64,000 nucleotides of DNA from Candidatus Brevefilum sp. (GTDB lineage: Bacteria; Chloroflexota; Anaerolineae; Anaerolineales; Anaerolineaceae). A program made the position numbers and the translations under genes. Below the pieces are notes generated by a model, which was not told the origin of the DNA, ran no database searches, and worked only from the letters and a program-made list of their open reading frames with translations. The DNA is taken from NCBI GenBank assembly GCA_019428905.1, contig JAHYJN010000005.1:1-64000 (forward strand), given 5' to 3'. Shown one piece after another: positions 8,788 to 17,954 of this stretch; the stretch's first letter is position 1; each line of letters begins with the position of its first letter.

Positions 8788-10095
8788 TCAGTCCACATTT
8801 GGCACAGTAATTTTATAAATACTTCCGCCGACCATGTCTGCGACGTAAACTTCGCCCTCCTCATCTTCGCCAAAGGCGCTGATCCTGAAGTTGGTGCTCG
8901 CTAACCGGCCGCTGAGCCACTCGTTACCAGCTTGTGTCAGTCCCCAAATGCTGCCGCTGCAAAAATCGCCGTAGATGTAAACGCCGTTCAAGTCGGGGAT
9001 GGCTGCGCCGCGGTAGACGTGCCCACCGGTGATCGAGCAATCTGAAGCAGAAAAAATGGGGTAAACAAATACCGGTAGGGTTAATTCCTCCGTCTCGCAG
9101 CTGCCAGGCCCGTAGCACTCCTCCCCTTCCATGATGTTCCAGCCGTAATTCTGCCCACCCGGGCTGCTGGCCGGTTGGTAATTGATCTCTTCCCAACGGT
9201 TCTGGCCGACATCAGCGATGAACAAATCGCCGCTTTCACGGTCAAACGAGAAGCGCCAGGGGTTACGCAGTCCGATAGCCCAAATCTCCGGGCGATAGGC
9301 AGGGTTATCGATGAAGGGATTATCTTCAGGGATGGCGTAAGCCTGGTCGTAAAACTTACGCAGCTTGCAATTGGTTCTCTCATTAAATGGATCGAACCAG
9401 CCAAGGGGGTCTTGGGTGGTAAATACCATTTCGACATCGATGCGCAGCAGCTTGCCGTTCAACGTGGATGGGTCCTGGGCGTTCCCGAGGGGGTCGCCAC
9501 CGCCGCCGCCGTCACCGGTGCCGATGTACAGGTAGCCGTCCGGCCCGAAGGCGAGCTGACCGCCGTTGTGGTTGCTGTATTGGGGATGCGGGAGGACCAG
9601 TATCTGTTCTTCTGAGGCGGGGTCCGCCTGGTTAGGATCTTCCGTCAGCGAAAAGCGGGAGAGGACGTTATCGCCATCGCGCATGGTGTAGTACACGTAA
9701 AAATGGCCCTTGTGCTCAAAACCTGGCGGGAAAGCCACGCTGAGCAAACCCTCTTCATTGCCGCCGCCCGTTAGGGGGGATTGCACGCGGTCTGCAATGT
9801 CTAAAAAGGGTGCTGCGTTCGGTTCGCCATCCAGAATGGTGATCCGGCCATGCTGCTCGACGATGAACAGGCGCCCGCTGCCGTCACCTGCGTGGGTGAC
9901 GTGTACCGGGCGGGCCAAATCTGCAGCGACCTGCGTCAGGCTGATATCTGGCATATCGATGTTATCCTGGGCAAAGGCTGGCCTGCGGCTGGCAGCCAGG
10001 GCGAACAGGGTCATGCCGACCAGGGCCAGGGCGCCCAGGAGGATTAAGATCCAGACCCATGGTCTATTTGTAGATTGAGCTTTAATCGTCATCAT
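8788..10095 (-). CDS. Secreted PQQ-dependent sugar dehydrogenase family protein
   Basis: The protein resembles soluble glucose/sorbosone (aldose) dehydrogenases, six-bladed beta-propellers that oxidise sugars with PQQ. The N-terminus has a clear hydrophobic export segment ('WVWILILLGALALVGMTLFALAA') ending near 'AFA'. So it acts outside the membrane, either cleaved or anchored. Family motifs include 'NEEGLLSVAFPPGF', 'NHNGGQLAFGPDGYLYIGTGDGGG', 'GKLLRIDV', 'IWAIGLRNPWRFSFDRE' and 'DVGQNRWEEINY'. The length of 435 residues fits. The true cofactor and substrate cannot be read from sequence; some members do not use PQQ. The gene is a single-gene unit with a weak ribosome-binding site (AAAGAAG). 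Confidence 0.88.
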   Translation of the reverse strand: MMTIKAQSTNRPWVWILILLGALALVGMTLFALAASRRPAFAQDNIDMPDISLTQVAADLARPVHVTHAGDGSGRLFIVEQHGRITILDGEPNAAPFLDIADRVQSPLTGGGNEEGLLSVAFPPGFEHKGHFYVYYTMRDGDNVLSRFSLTEDPNQADPASEEQILVLPHPQYSNHNGGQLAFGPDGYLYIGTGDGGGGGDPLGNAQDPSTLNGKLLRIDVEMVFTTQDPLGWFDPFNERTNCKLRKFYDQAYAIPEDNPFIDNPAYRPEIWAIGLRNPWRFSFDRESGDLFIADVGQNRWEEINYQPASSPGGQNYGWNIMEGEECYGPGSCETEELTLPVFVYPIFSASDCSITGGHVYRGAAIPDLNGVYIYGDFCSGSIWGLTQAGNEWLSGRLASTNFRISAFGEDEEGEVYVADMVGGSIYKITVPNVD

Positions 10096-10509
10096 TACTT
10101 CTTTCTGTCATTTCTTTTTTCTTTCAATGTAGGTAGCTACTTCCTGTGCGAGAGAATAGGGGGTGTCTGTGGCGCCGTAACCGCCATACCCTTCCCTCCA
10201 GCAGCAGGTCTACTTGAACAGCTACCAATCAGGATAATTATAGTCTTAATAGTCTTAAATTCCAAATGACCCTGGTCCTGTTATTCGGATAAATTCAGGT
10301 TCAAAGAGGAGTTTGCCGTTAATCAACATTTTTCAACGAATAGCGGCTTTTTGCTAAGGCGTTTTGCATTGGATGAAAATTTGATCCGATGACCAGACAA
10401 TGGGAGTTAGCACATATCAAGGTCAACGAATGGATTGGTTCCTTCGTTGAGATTTTGGCCCTCGACATTCCCCGTAATAGGCGTGAGTTTGACGAAGATA
10501 GCCTAGGTG
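10096..10509. other. Intergenic region with palindromic element E
   Basis: This 414 bp gap carries the repeat at 10132-10226. Beyond it, bases 10389-10553 on plus form a 54-codon ORF that overlaps the end of the next gene and has no ribosome-binding site. I do not call it a gene. Confidence 0.5.
10132..10226 (+). repeat. Palindromic element copy E
   Basis: The ends form the inverted repeat GGTAGCT (10132-10138) / AGCTACC (10220-10226). The inner sequence ..CTGTGCGAGAG.. and ..CCAGCAGCAGGTCTACTTGAACAG.. matches the family. The core palindrome is degraded. Confidence 0.65.
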
Positions 10510-12582
10510 TTATTTTGTTGAACAAAATTGTCCGATCATGGATTGGTGATTAAGATTTAGGTCAAATTGATCCGGATCATCTTCCAGGATAGCCTGCCAT
10601 AGGTTGCAAATCCGTTCGTTAAACGCCCCTTGTGTTCGTTCACTCAATATTTCACTGATTTCAAACGCCTGTGACAGCTGCTCTGTTCGCAAGTATCCTT
10701 CGATGAACACAAAATATTCTGTCAGCTCGTTGGGCCGATCCTCCCCTGCAAAGGTTTGATCGCCAATCCCGGCTACGCTGACCCAATCACCCCGTTGGGC
10801 AGCCAGTTCAGCATCCTGGAAGAACAAACACCAGGTTTCAGCATCAGGAAAATCAAATAGATGTGTTGGGGGTAACGCCGCAGGCATTTGCTCGGTGTTG
10901 ACCAATGCCAGGTTTGAAAGCGGGACAGCCTCAAGCATCGCTTCAGGCAGGGTGAGCGGGATCCGGTCTGGGTGGTTGGGATCGATCACCCGCAGGCATC
11001 CAGGCGGCTCGTAATGAACGACCAACAAGCGGTCGGTTGAACTTGATAGTTGTAATGAACGATAAGCTTTATCGATGGGAATGCCAGGTGCGAGGGCCGG
11101 CAGGCTTGACCCGAGGCGAACGCTCAGGTAAAACATGGCAAAATCCAAATATTCAGACTTATTTTCTGGTGCATAAATCCAATTAAGCAGGGCCGTCAGG
11201 GAGTCATCTTGATAAAGTTGGATGGACGGCATATCGTTGACCACTAAAATCGTGCCCGCTTCCAAGCCTGGCGCCCTGTGGTTTAATTGTTGGAAATACC
11301 GTTGAACTTCTAGCCATTGACTGCGATAGAAATTTGCATTCCAAAAATGTGAACCGATCGAACCGCCCACCAGCAAGGCTATCAGCCCGGTTCGTAATAC
11401 GCGCAGTGCTTGCCACTTGATTTGTGACAAAAGGTGCAGCAAAACTGTTACCAGCAATGCCACCCAGGGGATAAAAGCCAGGGTAAACCGGCTGCGAAAA
11501 TGACCTTCGATGCTTAGCTCGAGATCTACCAGCCAAAACGGCCAACCTGCAAAGGCAATGCCAGCCAGTGCCATTAACAGGGCCGGCAAGCTGAAGTTCT
11601 GCCCGATTTGAGGTTCTTGTTCAGGCTGTTGATTTGTAAAGTGTAAAAACAGGAAGACCAAGCTGATCGAAAGAAGGGTCAGCAACAGGTAGATCAGCCA
11701 GAAGGGTTGGCTAAAATCCTGGCTGGTCAGGTGGGGCAGGGCATTTTTCCATACGAGCAAAACTGCGTCCAAAACCTGTGAGAAGATGTCCTGCCACCAT
11801 GCTAATGTGATGAAACTGGCTACACCCTCTTCAAGGGGCTGGTAACTTGGGAACTTAAAGACAAACACACGCCAAACCAGGAAGCACAATGTCACTAACC
11901 AGTAGGGCACCAGGTGCAGCAAGCTGTGCCGTAATTGCTGCTTGCGGCTGGTTGTTTGGCCTGAGATGACCCACCACACAGCAACCGCTCGGACCGCTTC
12001 CCACCCTAAGAAATATTCAATCGTAAATTGGCTGAGGCTTGTTGCCACGACGGATGGGAGATGCCAGACCCATGATCTGTACCAGGGATCCCCTTTACTG
12101 TGACCCTTAACAGCTTGTACTGTGGCAATCAATGAAAACAAGTATAAGGCCATTCCCGAAAAGTGATGGCTGTAGGTAACGGTTTGGGGATGCCCTAAAA
12201 ACCCCGGGTAAATGGCAAACAACAACGCAGCCCACAGGGCTTCCTTCTGGTGGTGTGGCCAGATTGACCGGATTAACTGCCAAAAAAGGAGGGCACACAG
12301 CCAGTGCAGTAACAAGCCTACAACGTGATAGCCCAAAGGTTGTTCCCCTAACAGCCAGGTTAAACCCATGAAGACCCAGGCAGAATATGGGCGGTCGGAT
12401 GCGACAAAGTCCGGGTAGCCACCCGGTCCAAACCGATGAAAAATGAGGCTGTAGGGCAGGTCATCCCAGTATAAGCCCAGGCTGGGGATGAGCATGCCAT
12501 ATGCTAAGGTACATACCACCAGCAAGAACAGGGGTGTCTTTAATGGTGAATCTAAAATTGATTTTGCTACTTTTTTCATCAA
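10510..12582 (-). CDS. Large multi-pass membrane protein, GT-C glycosyltransferase-like
   Basis: A 690-residue protein with about eleven or more membrane helices in the first 430 residues and a soluble C-terminal part of ~260 residues. After the first helix an extracytoplasmic loop carries 'GLYWDDLPYS', an acidic motif typical of GT-C glycosyltransferases that use lipid-linked sugar donors. The next loops ('ASDRPYSAWVF', 'YPGFLGHPQTVTYSHH') also fit that fold. I cannot assign a donor or acceptor. It could act in surface glycan or protein glycosylation, but no glycan genes are adjacent. The start is ATG ATG with no strong ribosome-binding site. Confidence 0.6.
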   Translation of the reverse strand: MMKKVAKSILDSPLKTPLFLLVVCTLAYGMLIPSLGLYWDDLPYSLIFHRFGPGGYPDFVASDRPYSAWVFMGLTWLLGEQPLGYHVVGLLLHWLCALLFWQLIRSIWPHHQKEALWAALLFAIYPGFLGHPQTVTYSHHFSGMALYLFSLIATVQAVKGHSKGDPWYRSWVWHLPSVVATSLSQFTIEYFLGWEAVRAVAVWWVISGQTTSRKQQLRHSLLHLVPYWLVTLCFLVWRVFVFKFPSYQPLEEGVASFITLAWWQDIFSQVLDAVLLVWKNALPHLTSQDFSQPFWLIYLLLTLLSISLVFLFLHFTNQQPEQEPQIGQNFSLPALLMALAGIAFAGWPFWLVDLELSIEGHFRSRFTLAFIPWVALLVTVLLHLLSQIKWQALRVLRTGLIALLVGGSIGSHFWNANFYRSQWLEVQRYFQQLNHRAPGLEAGTILVVNDMPSIQLYQDDSLTALLNWIYAPENKSEYLDFAMFYLSVRLGSSLPALAPGIPIDKAYRSLQLSSSTDRLLVVHYEPPGCLRVIDPNHPDRIPLTLPEAMLEAVPLSNLALVNTEQMPAALPPTHLFDFPDAETWCLFFQDAELAAQRGDWVSVAGIGDQTFAGEDRPNELTEYFVFIEGYLRTEQLSQAFEISEILSERTQGAFNERICNLWQAILEDDPDQFDLNLNHQSMIGQFCSTK

Positions 12583-12813
12583 TGGTCTGGTCGCTTACAC
12601 CTGCCGTGAGGCTGTATGTGCATTTGATCGCCTGAAATGGCTTAACCAGCAATTGCAGGATGGGATAATTTTGTCCATTCCTTAAATGCTCAACAAATTT
12701 CGTGCAATGTTGGTGTTCTTAACTTTATGACACATCCTGGGATATATGGGTGGGTGGGTGAATTTGGGTTGCTCAAGCATGACTGCCAAAATTCATCTCC
12801 AGTAAAACAAAAG

Positions 12814-12886
12814 TACCCTCGGTGCGATTCGAACGCACAACCTACTGCTCCGCAAGCAGTTGCTCTGTCCATTAAGCTACGAGGGC
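12814..12886 (-). tRNA. tRNA-Arg (anticodon GCG)
   Basis: A 73 nt cloverleaf reads on minus. The acceptor is GCCCTCG / CGAGGGT (G1-U72 wobble), the D-stem GCTT / GAGC and the anticodon stem ACTGC / GCAGT. The loop is TTGCGGA, so the anticodon is GCG, reading CGC and CGU. The T-arm is GTGCG-TTCGAAT-CGCAC and the discriminator is A. The 3' CCA is not encoded. Most bacteria use an ACG (inosine) tRNA for this box, so GCG is noteworthy. Confidence 0.95.
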
Positions 12887-12902
12887 TCCTTACGAGTGTT
12901 AA

Positions 12903-12931
12903 ATTCTATTCTAAAACCCCTCTCTGGTCAA
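12903..12931 (-). promoter_or_regulatory. Strong sigma-A promoter for tRNA-Arg
   Basis: On minus, TTGACC (12926-12931) and TAGAAT (12903-12908) are separated by exactly 17 bp. The predicted start lies about 10 bases before the mature tRNA. The 251 bp inverted-repeat element begins only 9 bp upstream of the -35 box. Confidence 0.8.
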
Positions 12932-12939
12932 GAGGAACG

Positions 12940-13190
12940 GTGAGGGTGTTGAAAAACGAACAATGATTAATCATCATTTGTCAAAATCCATAATTAATTC
13001 CATTAACTATTATAATTGTCTATATTATAACAATATGTAGGGGCAACCCTTCGCGTAGCACTCTTCGAGCCGTGGTTGCCTCGCGTAGCACTCTCTGCGA
13101 AGCGCTCTTCGAGTTGAGCAGGGCGGACACGGAGGTCCGCCCCTACGGTTTAATTTTTATTAAGAAAAATATAATTTTCAACACCCTCAC
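12940..13190. mobile_element. MITE-like element with 16 bp perfect terminal inverted repeats
   Basis: GTGAGGGTGTTGAAAA at 12940-12955 is repeated perfectly in inverse at 13175-13190. No ORF lies between. The interior holds an AT-rich part and a nested repeat bounded by GTAGGGGC (13037-13044) / GCCCCTAC (13139-13146). That nested part contains two copies of TCGCGTAGCACTCT and a GGCGGAC..GTCCGCC stem. No target duplication is evident. It lies between the divergent promoters of tRNA-Arg and the zinc-ribbon gene. Confidence 0.65.
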
Positions 13191-13234
13191 GGCGCTGCCA
13201 GCGTAAGAGATCCATTAGAAGGCTGTTGGGGTAC

Positions 13235-13263
13235 TTGCCAATCACCGGTAACAGGACTATAAT
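13235..13263 (+). promoter_or_regulatory. Consensus promoter of fmdB-like gene
   Basis: TTGCCA (13235-13240), a 17 bp spacer and TATAAT (13258-13263). The start would lie near 13270, leaving a leader of ~23 nt with an AGGAAG ribosome-binding site before the ATG at 13293. Confidence 0.85.
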
Positions 13264-13292
13264 TTTTTACGTCAATTGACAGGAAGTTAGTT

Positions 13293-13589
13293 ATGCCCAC
13301 ATATACATACCAATGTGAAAACTGCGGCGTCCGCTTCGACCAGTACCAGAAGTTCACAGAAGAACATCTGCTGGTCTGCCCGGAATGCAATGAACCCGCT
13401 TTGCGTAAGGTTTACCAACCGGTCGGGATTGTCTTTAAAGGCAAGGGTTTTTACGCGACCGATAATCGTTCCCCATCCGGGCAATCTTACCACTCCGAAA
13501 AAGAGGATTCAGGCAAGAAGGATAACAACGGCAAGTCAGAAACGAAATCAGAAGATAAAGCCAGTAAAAGCAAAGCTTCTGAAGATTAA
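13293..13589 (+). CDS. FmdB family zinc-ribbon protein
   Basis: This 98-residue protein begins with the family signature 'MPTYTYQCENCG'. Two CxxC pairs (CENC and CPEC) about 20 residues apart form a one-zinc ribbon, followed by 'LRKVYQPVGIVFKGKGFYATD'. The last ~40 residues are a low-complexity, Lys/Ser/Glu-rich, probably disordered tail. FmdB proteins are often labelled putative regulators because the first was found near formamidase genes. Their real role is unknown, and the neighbours give no further clue. It has its own consensus promoter and a terminator right behind it. Confidence 0.9.
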   Translation: MPTYTYQCENCGVRFDQYQKFTEEHLLVCPECNEPALRKVYQPVGIVFKGKGFYATDNRSPSGQSYHSEKEDSGKKDNNGKSETKSEDKASKSKASED

Positions 13590-13607
13590 GCGCTAATGTA
13601 AAACAAT

Positions 13608-13643
13608 AACAGGGTTACCCCACCAGGTGACCCTGTTTGTTTT
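13608..13643 (+). terminator. Intrinsic terminator after fmdB-like gene
   Basis: AACAGGGTTACC (13608-13619) pairs with GGTGACCCTGTT (13626-13637) with one G-U pair. A TTGTTTTT tract follows. Confidence 0.85.
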
Positions 13644-13742
13644 TAATGCGAGGTGCATGGTTCCGGGTTGGGTTGAAAATGTACCCCGGTCACTTTACGA
13701 TTCACAGTCTTGCTCTGTGCTGCCCCACTGGCTGGTTTGCGC

Positions 13743-13748
13743 TATAAT
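13743..13748 (+). promoter_or_regulatory. Possible -10 box of polysaccharide cluster
   Basis: A perfect TATAAT lies 37 bases before the chosen start of the bi-domain oxidoreductase gene. No good -35 sits at the right distance, so the call is tentative. Confidence 0.4.
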
Positions 13749-13785
13749 CGTAGTATCGCCAAGATCAATTGATGAGTGCAATCTT

Positions 13786-15948
13786 ATGAAACAACTTTTG
13801 CAAAATATGAAAACCGGTCAAGCCTTAGTCGCAGAGGTGCCCGTTCCCAACCCGGGGCCGGGATCTGCCCTGGTGCGTACCGCAAATTCCTTGGTCTCAG
13901 CCGGGACGGAGCGGATGTTGGTGTCCTTTGCCAAGCAGGGTCTGCTGGGTAAAGCGCGTTCTCGCCCGGATCTGGCGCGGGAGGTGCTTAACAAAGCCCG
14001 GCGTGAGGGCTTAATCACCACCATTGAAGCGGCCATGAACAAATTGGATCAGCCTTTGGCATTGGGCTACTCATCTGCCGGCACGATCATTCAGACCGGG
14101 ATGGGTCTGCAGGGCTTTAAAACAGGCGACCGAGTGGCTTGCGCGGGCGGTGGGTTTGCGGTGCATGCTGAATACGCCGCCATCCCGCAAAACCTGCTGG
14201 TGCCGATACCTGGCAATGTGGACTTTGAACAAGCCGCGTTTGCCACCATCGGCGCGATCGCCATGCAGGGCTTCCGCCTGGCAGAGGTGCAGGTGGGGGC
14301 GCGGGTGGGTGTGATCGGCCTGGGCTTGCTGGGGCTGCTGGCTGTTGGGATTGCCCATGCGGCTGGCTGCCAGGTGCTGGGGGTGGACCTTGACCCGGCG
14401 CGAGTTGACCTGGCTTTACAAATGGGCGCACAGGCGGCCATCACCCGCGAGCAGGCCGTTGAAGCGGCAGCTGCCTTCTCCCACGGCAGGGGACTGGATG
14501 CAATTCTGATCTGTGCGGACACCGCTGACAGTGATCCTGTCGAACTGGCGGGAGAGATCGCTCGCGACCGGGCAAAAGTGGTGGTGGTCGGCGCGGTAGG
14601 GATGACGGTCCCTCGCAAGCCCTACTACGAAAAAGAATTGGCGCTGGTCGTTTCCCGCTCTTACGGGCCGGGACGCTATGACCCGGATTATGAAGAAAAA
14701 GGTCAGGATTACCCGATTGGGTACGTCCGCTGGACAGAAGCCCGTAACATCGAGTCTTTCTTGGGGCTGATGGCGGATGAAAAGCTGGATGTCTCACCGC
14801 TGATCACCCACCGCATACCGATTGAGGAAGGTGAACGCGCCTACGCGGTCATCACCGGCGCAGAGCCCTATGTGGGTGTGCTGCTCACTTACGGGGAGGG
14901 TCCCTTACCCAAGGAAAACCGCATCCCTAACTTTGAGGCGCCGACTGTGCAGGTCAAACCGGGTGAGATCCTGGCGTTGGGCGTATTAGGGGCGGGCAAT
15001 TACGCCCTTTCAACTTTCTTACCGGTGATCAAGAAGGTCGGCGGGATTGCACCGGTGGGGATCGTTTCAGCCTCTGGCGTCAGCGCTCAACATGCTGCGC
15101 GGCGGTTCGGCTTTGGCTTTTCTGCCAGCGATCCGGAATCGGTTTTAAATGACCTGGCCATTAATTTGATCGCCATCCTGACCCGCCACGACTTACACAG
15201 CGAGCAGATTCTGAGCGCGCTCCAATCCGGCAAGCATGTCTACTGTGAAAAACCGCTGGCGATCAACCCAGAACAACTGGAACAAGTCCAAAAGGCGCTG
15301 GAAACAGAAGAGCAACCCCTGGTCACCCTGGGGTTCAACCGGCGGTTTGCCCCCCTGGCGATGGACTTAAAGGGTTTTATGGATCAGCGCCATGAGCCCC
15401 TGTATGCCCACTACCGGGTGAATGCCAACGTGCTGCCCCCAGAGCATTGGCTGATTGACCCCGCTGTGGGCGGTGGGCGGATCATAGGCGAGGGCTGCCA
15501 CTTTATCGACTTTTTGACCTTTTTGGTCGGCGAGAACCCAATCGAGGTCTCTGTGCACGGTTTGCCGGATAACGGGAAGTACAGTGAAGACAACGTGGTC
15601 ATGACCTTCCGCTTCCCGGATCAGTCGATTGGGGTGGTCAGCTACCTGGCCAACGGGGATAAGTCCTACCCGAAGGAGTACCTGGAAGTGTTCTGCGGCG
15701 GACGGATCGCTGTTTTGGATGATTGGCGCAAGCTGGAGCTGGTTAGCAACCACAAGCGCCAGGTCAAACGGCATGTTCTGCGGCAGGATAAAGGACATCA
15801 AGCGGCCTGGCAGGCTTTCTTAGCAGCCGTACGGGGTGAGCAAGAACCCCCGATCCCCTATGAGCAGTTGATCGGTGTTGCACGCGCCAGTTTTGCAGCC
15901 ATCGAAGCCTTGCGCAGCGGTGAAACAGTGAAGATTGCGAAGGAATAA
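13786..15948 (+). CDS. Bi-domain oxidoreductase (zinc-type alcohol dehydrogenase-like + Gfo/Idh/MocA)
   Basis: The protein joins two NAD(P)-dependent modules. Residues ~1-350 are medium-chain dehydrogenase-like, with 'SAGTERMLVSFAKQGLLGKARSRPD' and the Rossmann motif 'GLGLLGLLAVGIAHAAGC'. Residues ~385-700 are Gfo/Idh/MocA-like, with 'LGVLGAGNYALSTFLPVI', 'VYCEKPLAI' and 'NRRFAPL'. Such fusions sit in bacterial polysaccharide loci beside heparinase-like and GT4 genes, exactly as here, and are thought to modify sugar nucleotides or glycans. The ORF track starts 53 codons earlier, inside the preceding terminator. The ATG at 13786 gives the normal ~720 residues. Confidence 0.88.
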   Translation: MKQLLQNMKTGQALVAEVPVPNPGPGSALVRTANSLVSAGTERMLVSFAKQGLLGKARSRPDLAREVLNKARREGLITTIEAAMNKLDQPLALGYSSAGTIIQTGMGLQGFKTGDRVACAGGGFAVHAEYAAIPQNLLVPIPGNVDFEQAAFATIGAIAMQGFRLAEVQVGARVGVIGLGLLGLLAVGIAHAAGCQVLGVDLDPARVDLALQMGAQAAITREQAVEAAAAFSHGRGLDAILICADTADSDPVELAGEIARDRAKVVVVGAVGMTVPRKPYYEKELALVVSRSYGPGRYDPDYEEKGQDYPIGYVRWTEARNIESFLGLMADEKLDVSPLITHRIPIEEGERAYAVITGAEPYVGVLLTYGEGPLPKENRIPNFEAPTVQVKPGEILALGVLGAGNYALSTFLPVIKKVGGIAPVGIVSASGVSAQHAARRFGFGFSASDPESVLNDLAINLIAILTRHDLHSEQILSALQSGKHVYCEKPLAINPEQLEQVQKALETEEQPLVTLGFNRRFAPLAMDLKGFMDQRHEPLYAHYRVNANVLPPEHWLIDPAVGGGRIIGEGCHFIDFLTFLVGENPIEVSVHGLPDNGKYSEDNVVMTFRFPDQSIGVVSYLANGDKSYPKEYLEVFCGGRIAVLDDWRKLELVSNHKRQVKRHVLRQDKGHQAAWQAFLAAVRGEQEPPIPYEQLIGVARASFAAIEALRSGETVKIAKE

Positions 15949-16031
15949 TCCGGTCCCTCTGACCCAGGTGGTTTATCGCCGCGTGAGGTTGGCGGGTTGC
16001 AAATTTAATCACTAACCAGGCATCCATCATC

Positions 16032-17954
16032 ATGAATGTCATCAAAAAACGACTTAAGGCTGTGCGCGATCTGGGTCCCTCCAAGCTGTCGTTATACGCC
16101 CAGTACCAGGCTGGCTTGCGGAGCGGGCATTTTCGCCGGGTGCTGCCCAGCCGCAGGGATGACTTTGAGGGCCAACCCGGGTTGGCGCCTTTTGCCCATT
16201 TCCCCGAGGTCAGCCAGGCACAGCAAGACCTGGTTTTAGCAGAAGCCGACGAGGTTCGGCGCGGCCGTGTGCGGCTGTTTGGGGGTGACCTGGTGCCCCT
16301 CAACCTCGATGCTGGCGCTTCATCACAGCACTGGACGGTGTTGGAAAAGACGCCACCCGCAGAGGATATCAAGCTGATCTGGGAGCCTGCCAGGTTTGGC
16401 TGGGCAATTACCCTGGCACGAGCCTATGCCTTCAGCGGTGATCCGCTTTACGCCCGCGACTTTTGGGACAAGACCCTGCATTTTTTGAGCGCCCATCCCC
16501 CCAACCTCGGGCGTCACTGGCAGTCCGCCCAGGAAGTCGCCATTCGGTTGATGGTTTTGATCTATTGTGACCGGGTGTTGGCAGCCGCACCGTCATCCCT
16601 GTGGGAAAACCGCCGGCGGTTGTGGCAGGCGGCAGCCGAACATGCCGCTCGCATCCCACCGACCCTGTGCTATGCCCGGGCACAAAACAACAACCACCTG
16701 CTATCTGAAGCCGCTGGACTGTATGCTGCTGGCCGCTACTTGCCGACGCATCCCCAGGCGAAGGGCTGGCGTCAGCTGGGCTGGCGCTGGTTGAACCGCG
16801 GATTTCAAGCGCAGATCACAGAGTTCGGCACTTATGTTCAGCACAGCGTGAATTACCATCGCTTGATGCTCCAACTGGCTGTGTTCACAGATGGCTTGCG
16901 GCGTGAGTCCCAGGCGGGCGAGTGGCCAGATGCAACACTGGGGCGCTTGGCAGCAGCGACCCAATGGTTATGGGCTTTAACCGACCCAAATACTGGTAAA
17001 ACGCCTAACCTGGGCGCCAATGATGGCGCTTACTTGTTTCCGCTGACCTGCTTGCCAATCACGGACTACCGCCCGGTGGTAAGCGCAGCCGCCCGGGCTT
17101 TTTTAGGTGGGGAAATTTACGACCAGAGCGGCTTACAAGAAATGGGCGATTGGTTCACCCTCCCGACAAGCAGCTTGCCCTCAAAGCTTCAGCCGCAGGC
17201 GCCGGATATGCTTCGCCTGGAGTCAGGATCCGGCCGGGCGTTCTTGCGCGCAGCTCAATTTGAGGACCGGCCCTCGCATGCAGACCAGCTGCATGTTGAC
17301 CTGTGGTGGCGCGGTGTTAATCTCGCGCCAGACCCGGGCACTTACCAATACAATGCCCCGCCGCCCTGGGACAACCCCCTGGCGGATACCGCAGTTCACA
17401 ACACGCTTACGGTGGATGGGCAGCAGCAGATGTCCCGGGCTGGACGCTTTCTGTGGCTGGATTGGGCGCAGGCGGAAGTTTTAGGGCACGAGGTCGATCA
17501 GGAAGGCCGGTTAGCCTGGGTCAGTGCCGAGCATGACGGTTACCGCCGCTTGGGAGTGCGTCACCTGCGGAAATTGACCGTTCTCGACGATGGGTGGTTG
17601 GTGGTTGATCACCTCCTCCCATTTGACCAACCCGACCAACGTATCCACCAGGTGCAGTTGACCTGGCTCCTGCCGGACTGGGACTGGAGTTTTGACTCCG
17701 ATGACATTCTCACCCTGGAAGGGCCTGAGTTTCGGTTGAAATTGCACATTAGCGGGGTCGATCCGTTGAGTTTGGTCCGGGCAGGCGAGAGGATGCACGG
17801 CAGCATCACGCCTGAGCCCACCTGGGGATGGCAGTCGCCGACTTATTTCTCAAAAGTACCAGCTCTAATGCTAATGGGTGCCGTGTTCGGCAGATTGCCG
17901 ATTGAGGTTACTTCCACCTGGAAAATCATTGAACCCTCACCTTTCTCTGGGTAA
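16032..17954 (+). CDS. Heparinase II/III family protein
   Basis: A 640-residue protein of the heparinase II/III / alginate-lyase type. It has an N-terminal alpha/alpha barrel (residues ~60-380, with 'NNNHLLSEAAGLYAAGRYLP' and 'YVQHSVNYHRLMLQ') and a C-terminal beta-sandwich (from ~400, 'SHADQLHVDLWWRGVNLAPDPGTYQYN', 'AVHNTLTVDGQQQM'). The Asn-His, Tyr and His residues of the lyase active site appear present. No signal peptide is visible, so a cytoplasmic role is likely. In these clusters the protein may trim or modify a uronate-containing polymer. It lies 83 bases after the bi-domain oxidoreductase and 89 before the glycosyltransferase. Confidence 0.88.
   Translation: MNVIKKRLKAVRDLGPSKLSLYAQYQAGLRSGHFRRVLPSRRDDFEGQPGLAPFAHFPEVSQAQQDLVLAEADEVRRGRVRLFGGDLVPLNLDAGASSQHWTVLEKTPPAEDIKLIWEPARFGWAITLARAYAFSGDPLYARDFWDKTLHFLSAHPPNLGRHWQSAQEVAIRLMVLIYCDRVLAAAPSSLWENRRRLWQAAAEHAARIPPTLCYARAQNNNHLLSEAAGLYAAGRYLPTHPQAKGWRQLGWRWLNRGFQAQITEFGTYVQHSVNYHRLMLQLAVFTDGLRRESQAGEWPDATLGRLAAATQWLWALTDPNTGKTPNLGANDGAYLFPLTCLPITDYRPVVSAAARAFLGGEIYDQSGLQEMGDWFTLPTSSLPSKLQPQAPDMLRLESGSGRAFLRAAQFEDRPSHADQLHVDLWWRGVNLAPDPGTYQYNAPPPWDNPLADTAVHNTLTVDGQQQMSRAGRFLWLDWAQAEVLGHEVDQEGRLAWVSAEHDGYRRLGVRHLRKLTVLDDGWLVVDHLLPFDQPDQRIHQVQLTWLLPDWDWSFDSDDILTLEGPEFRLKLHISGVDPLSLVRAGERMHGSITPEPTWGWQSPTYFSKVPALMLMGAVFGRLPIEVTSTWKIIEPSPFSG

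Noticed and set aside
10389-10553. 54-codon plus ORF (MTRQWELAHIKVNEWIG...)
   Set aside because: It looks protein-like in composition but has no ribosome-binding site, overlaps the end of the opposite gene and matches nothing I know. It might be a gene remnant.
12690-12872. 60-residue minus-strand ORF over tRNA-Arg (and the opposing ORF 12727-12966)
   Set aside because: Both lie across the tRNA-Arg gene and are artefacts.
13627-13785. N-terminal 53 codons of the ORF-track bi-domain oxidoreductase
   Set aside because: They start within the preceding terminator and match no part of the family; the ATG at 13786 fits.
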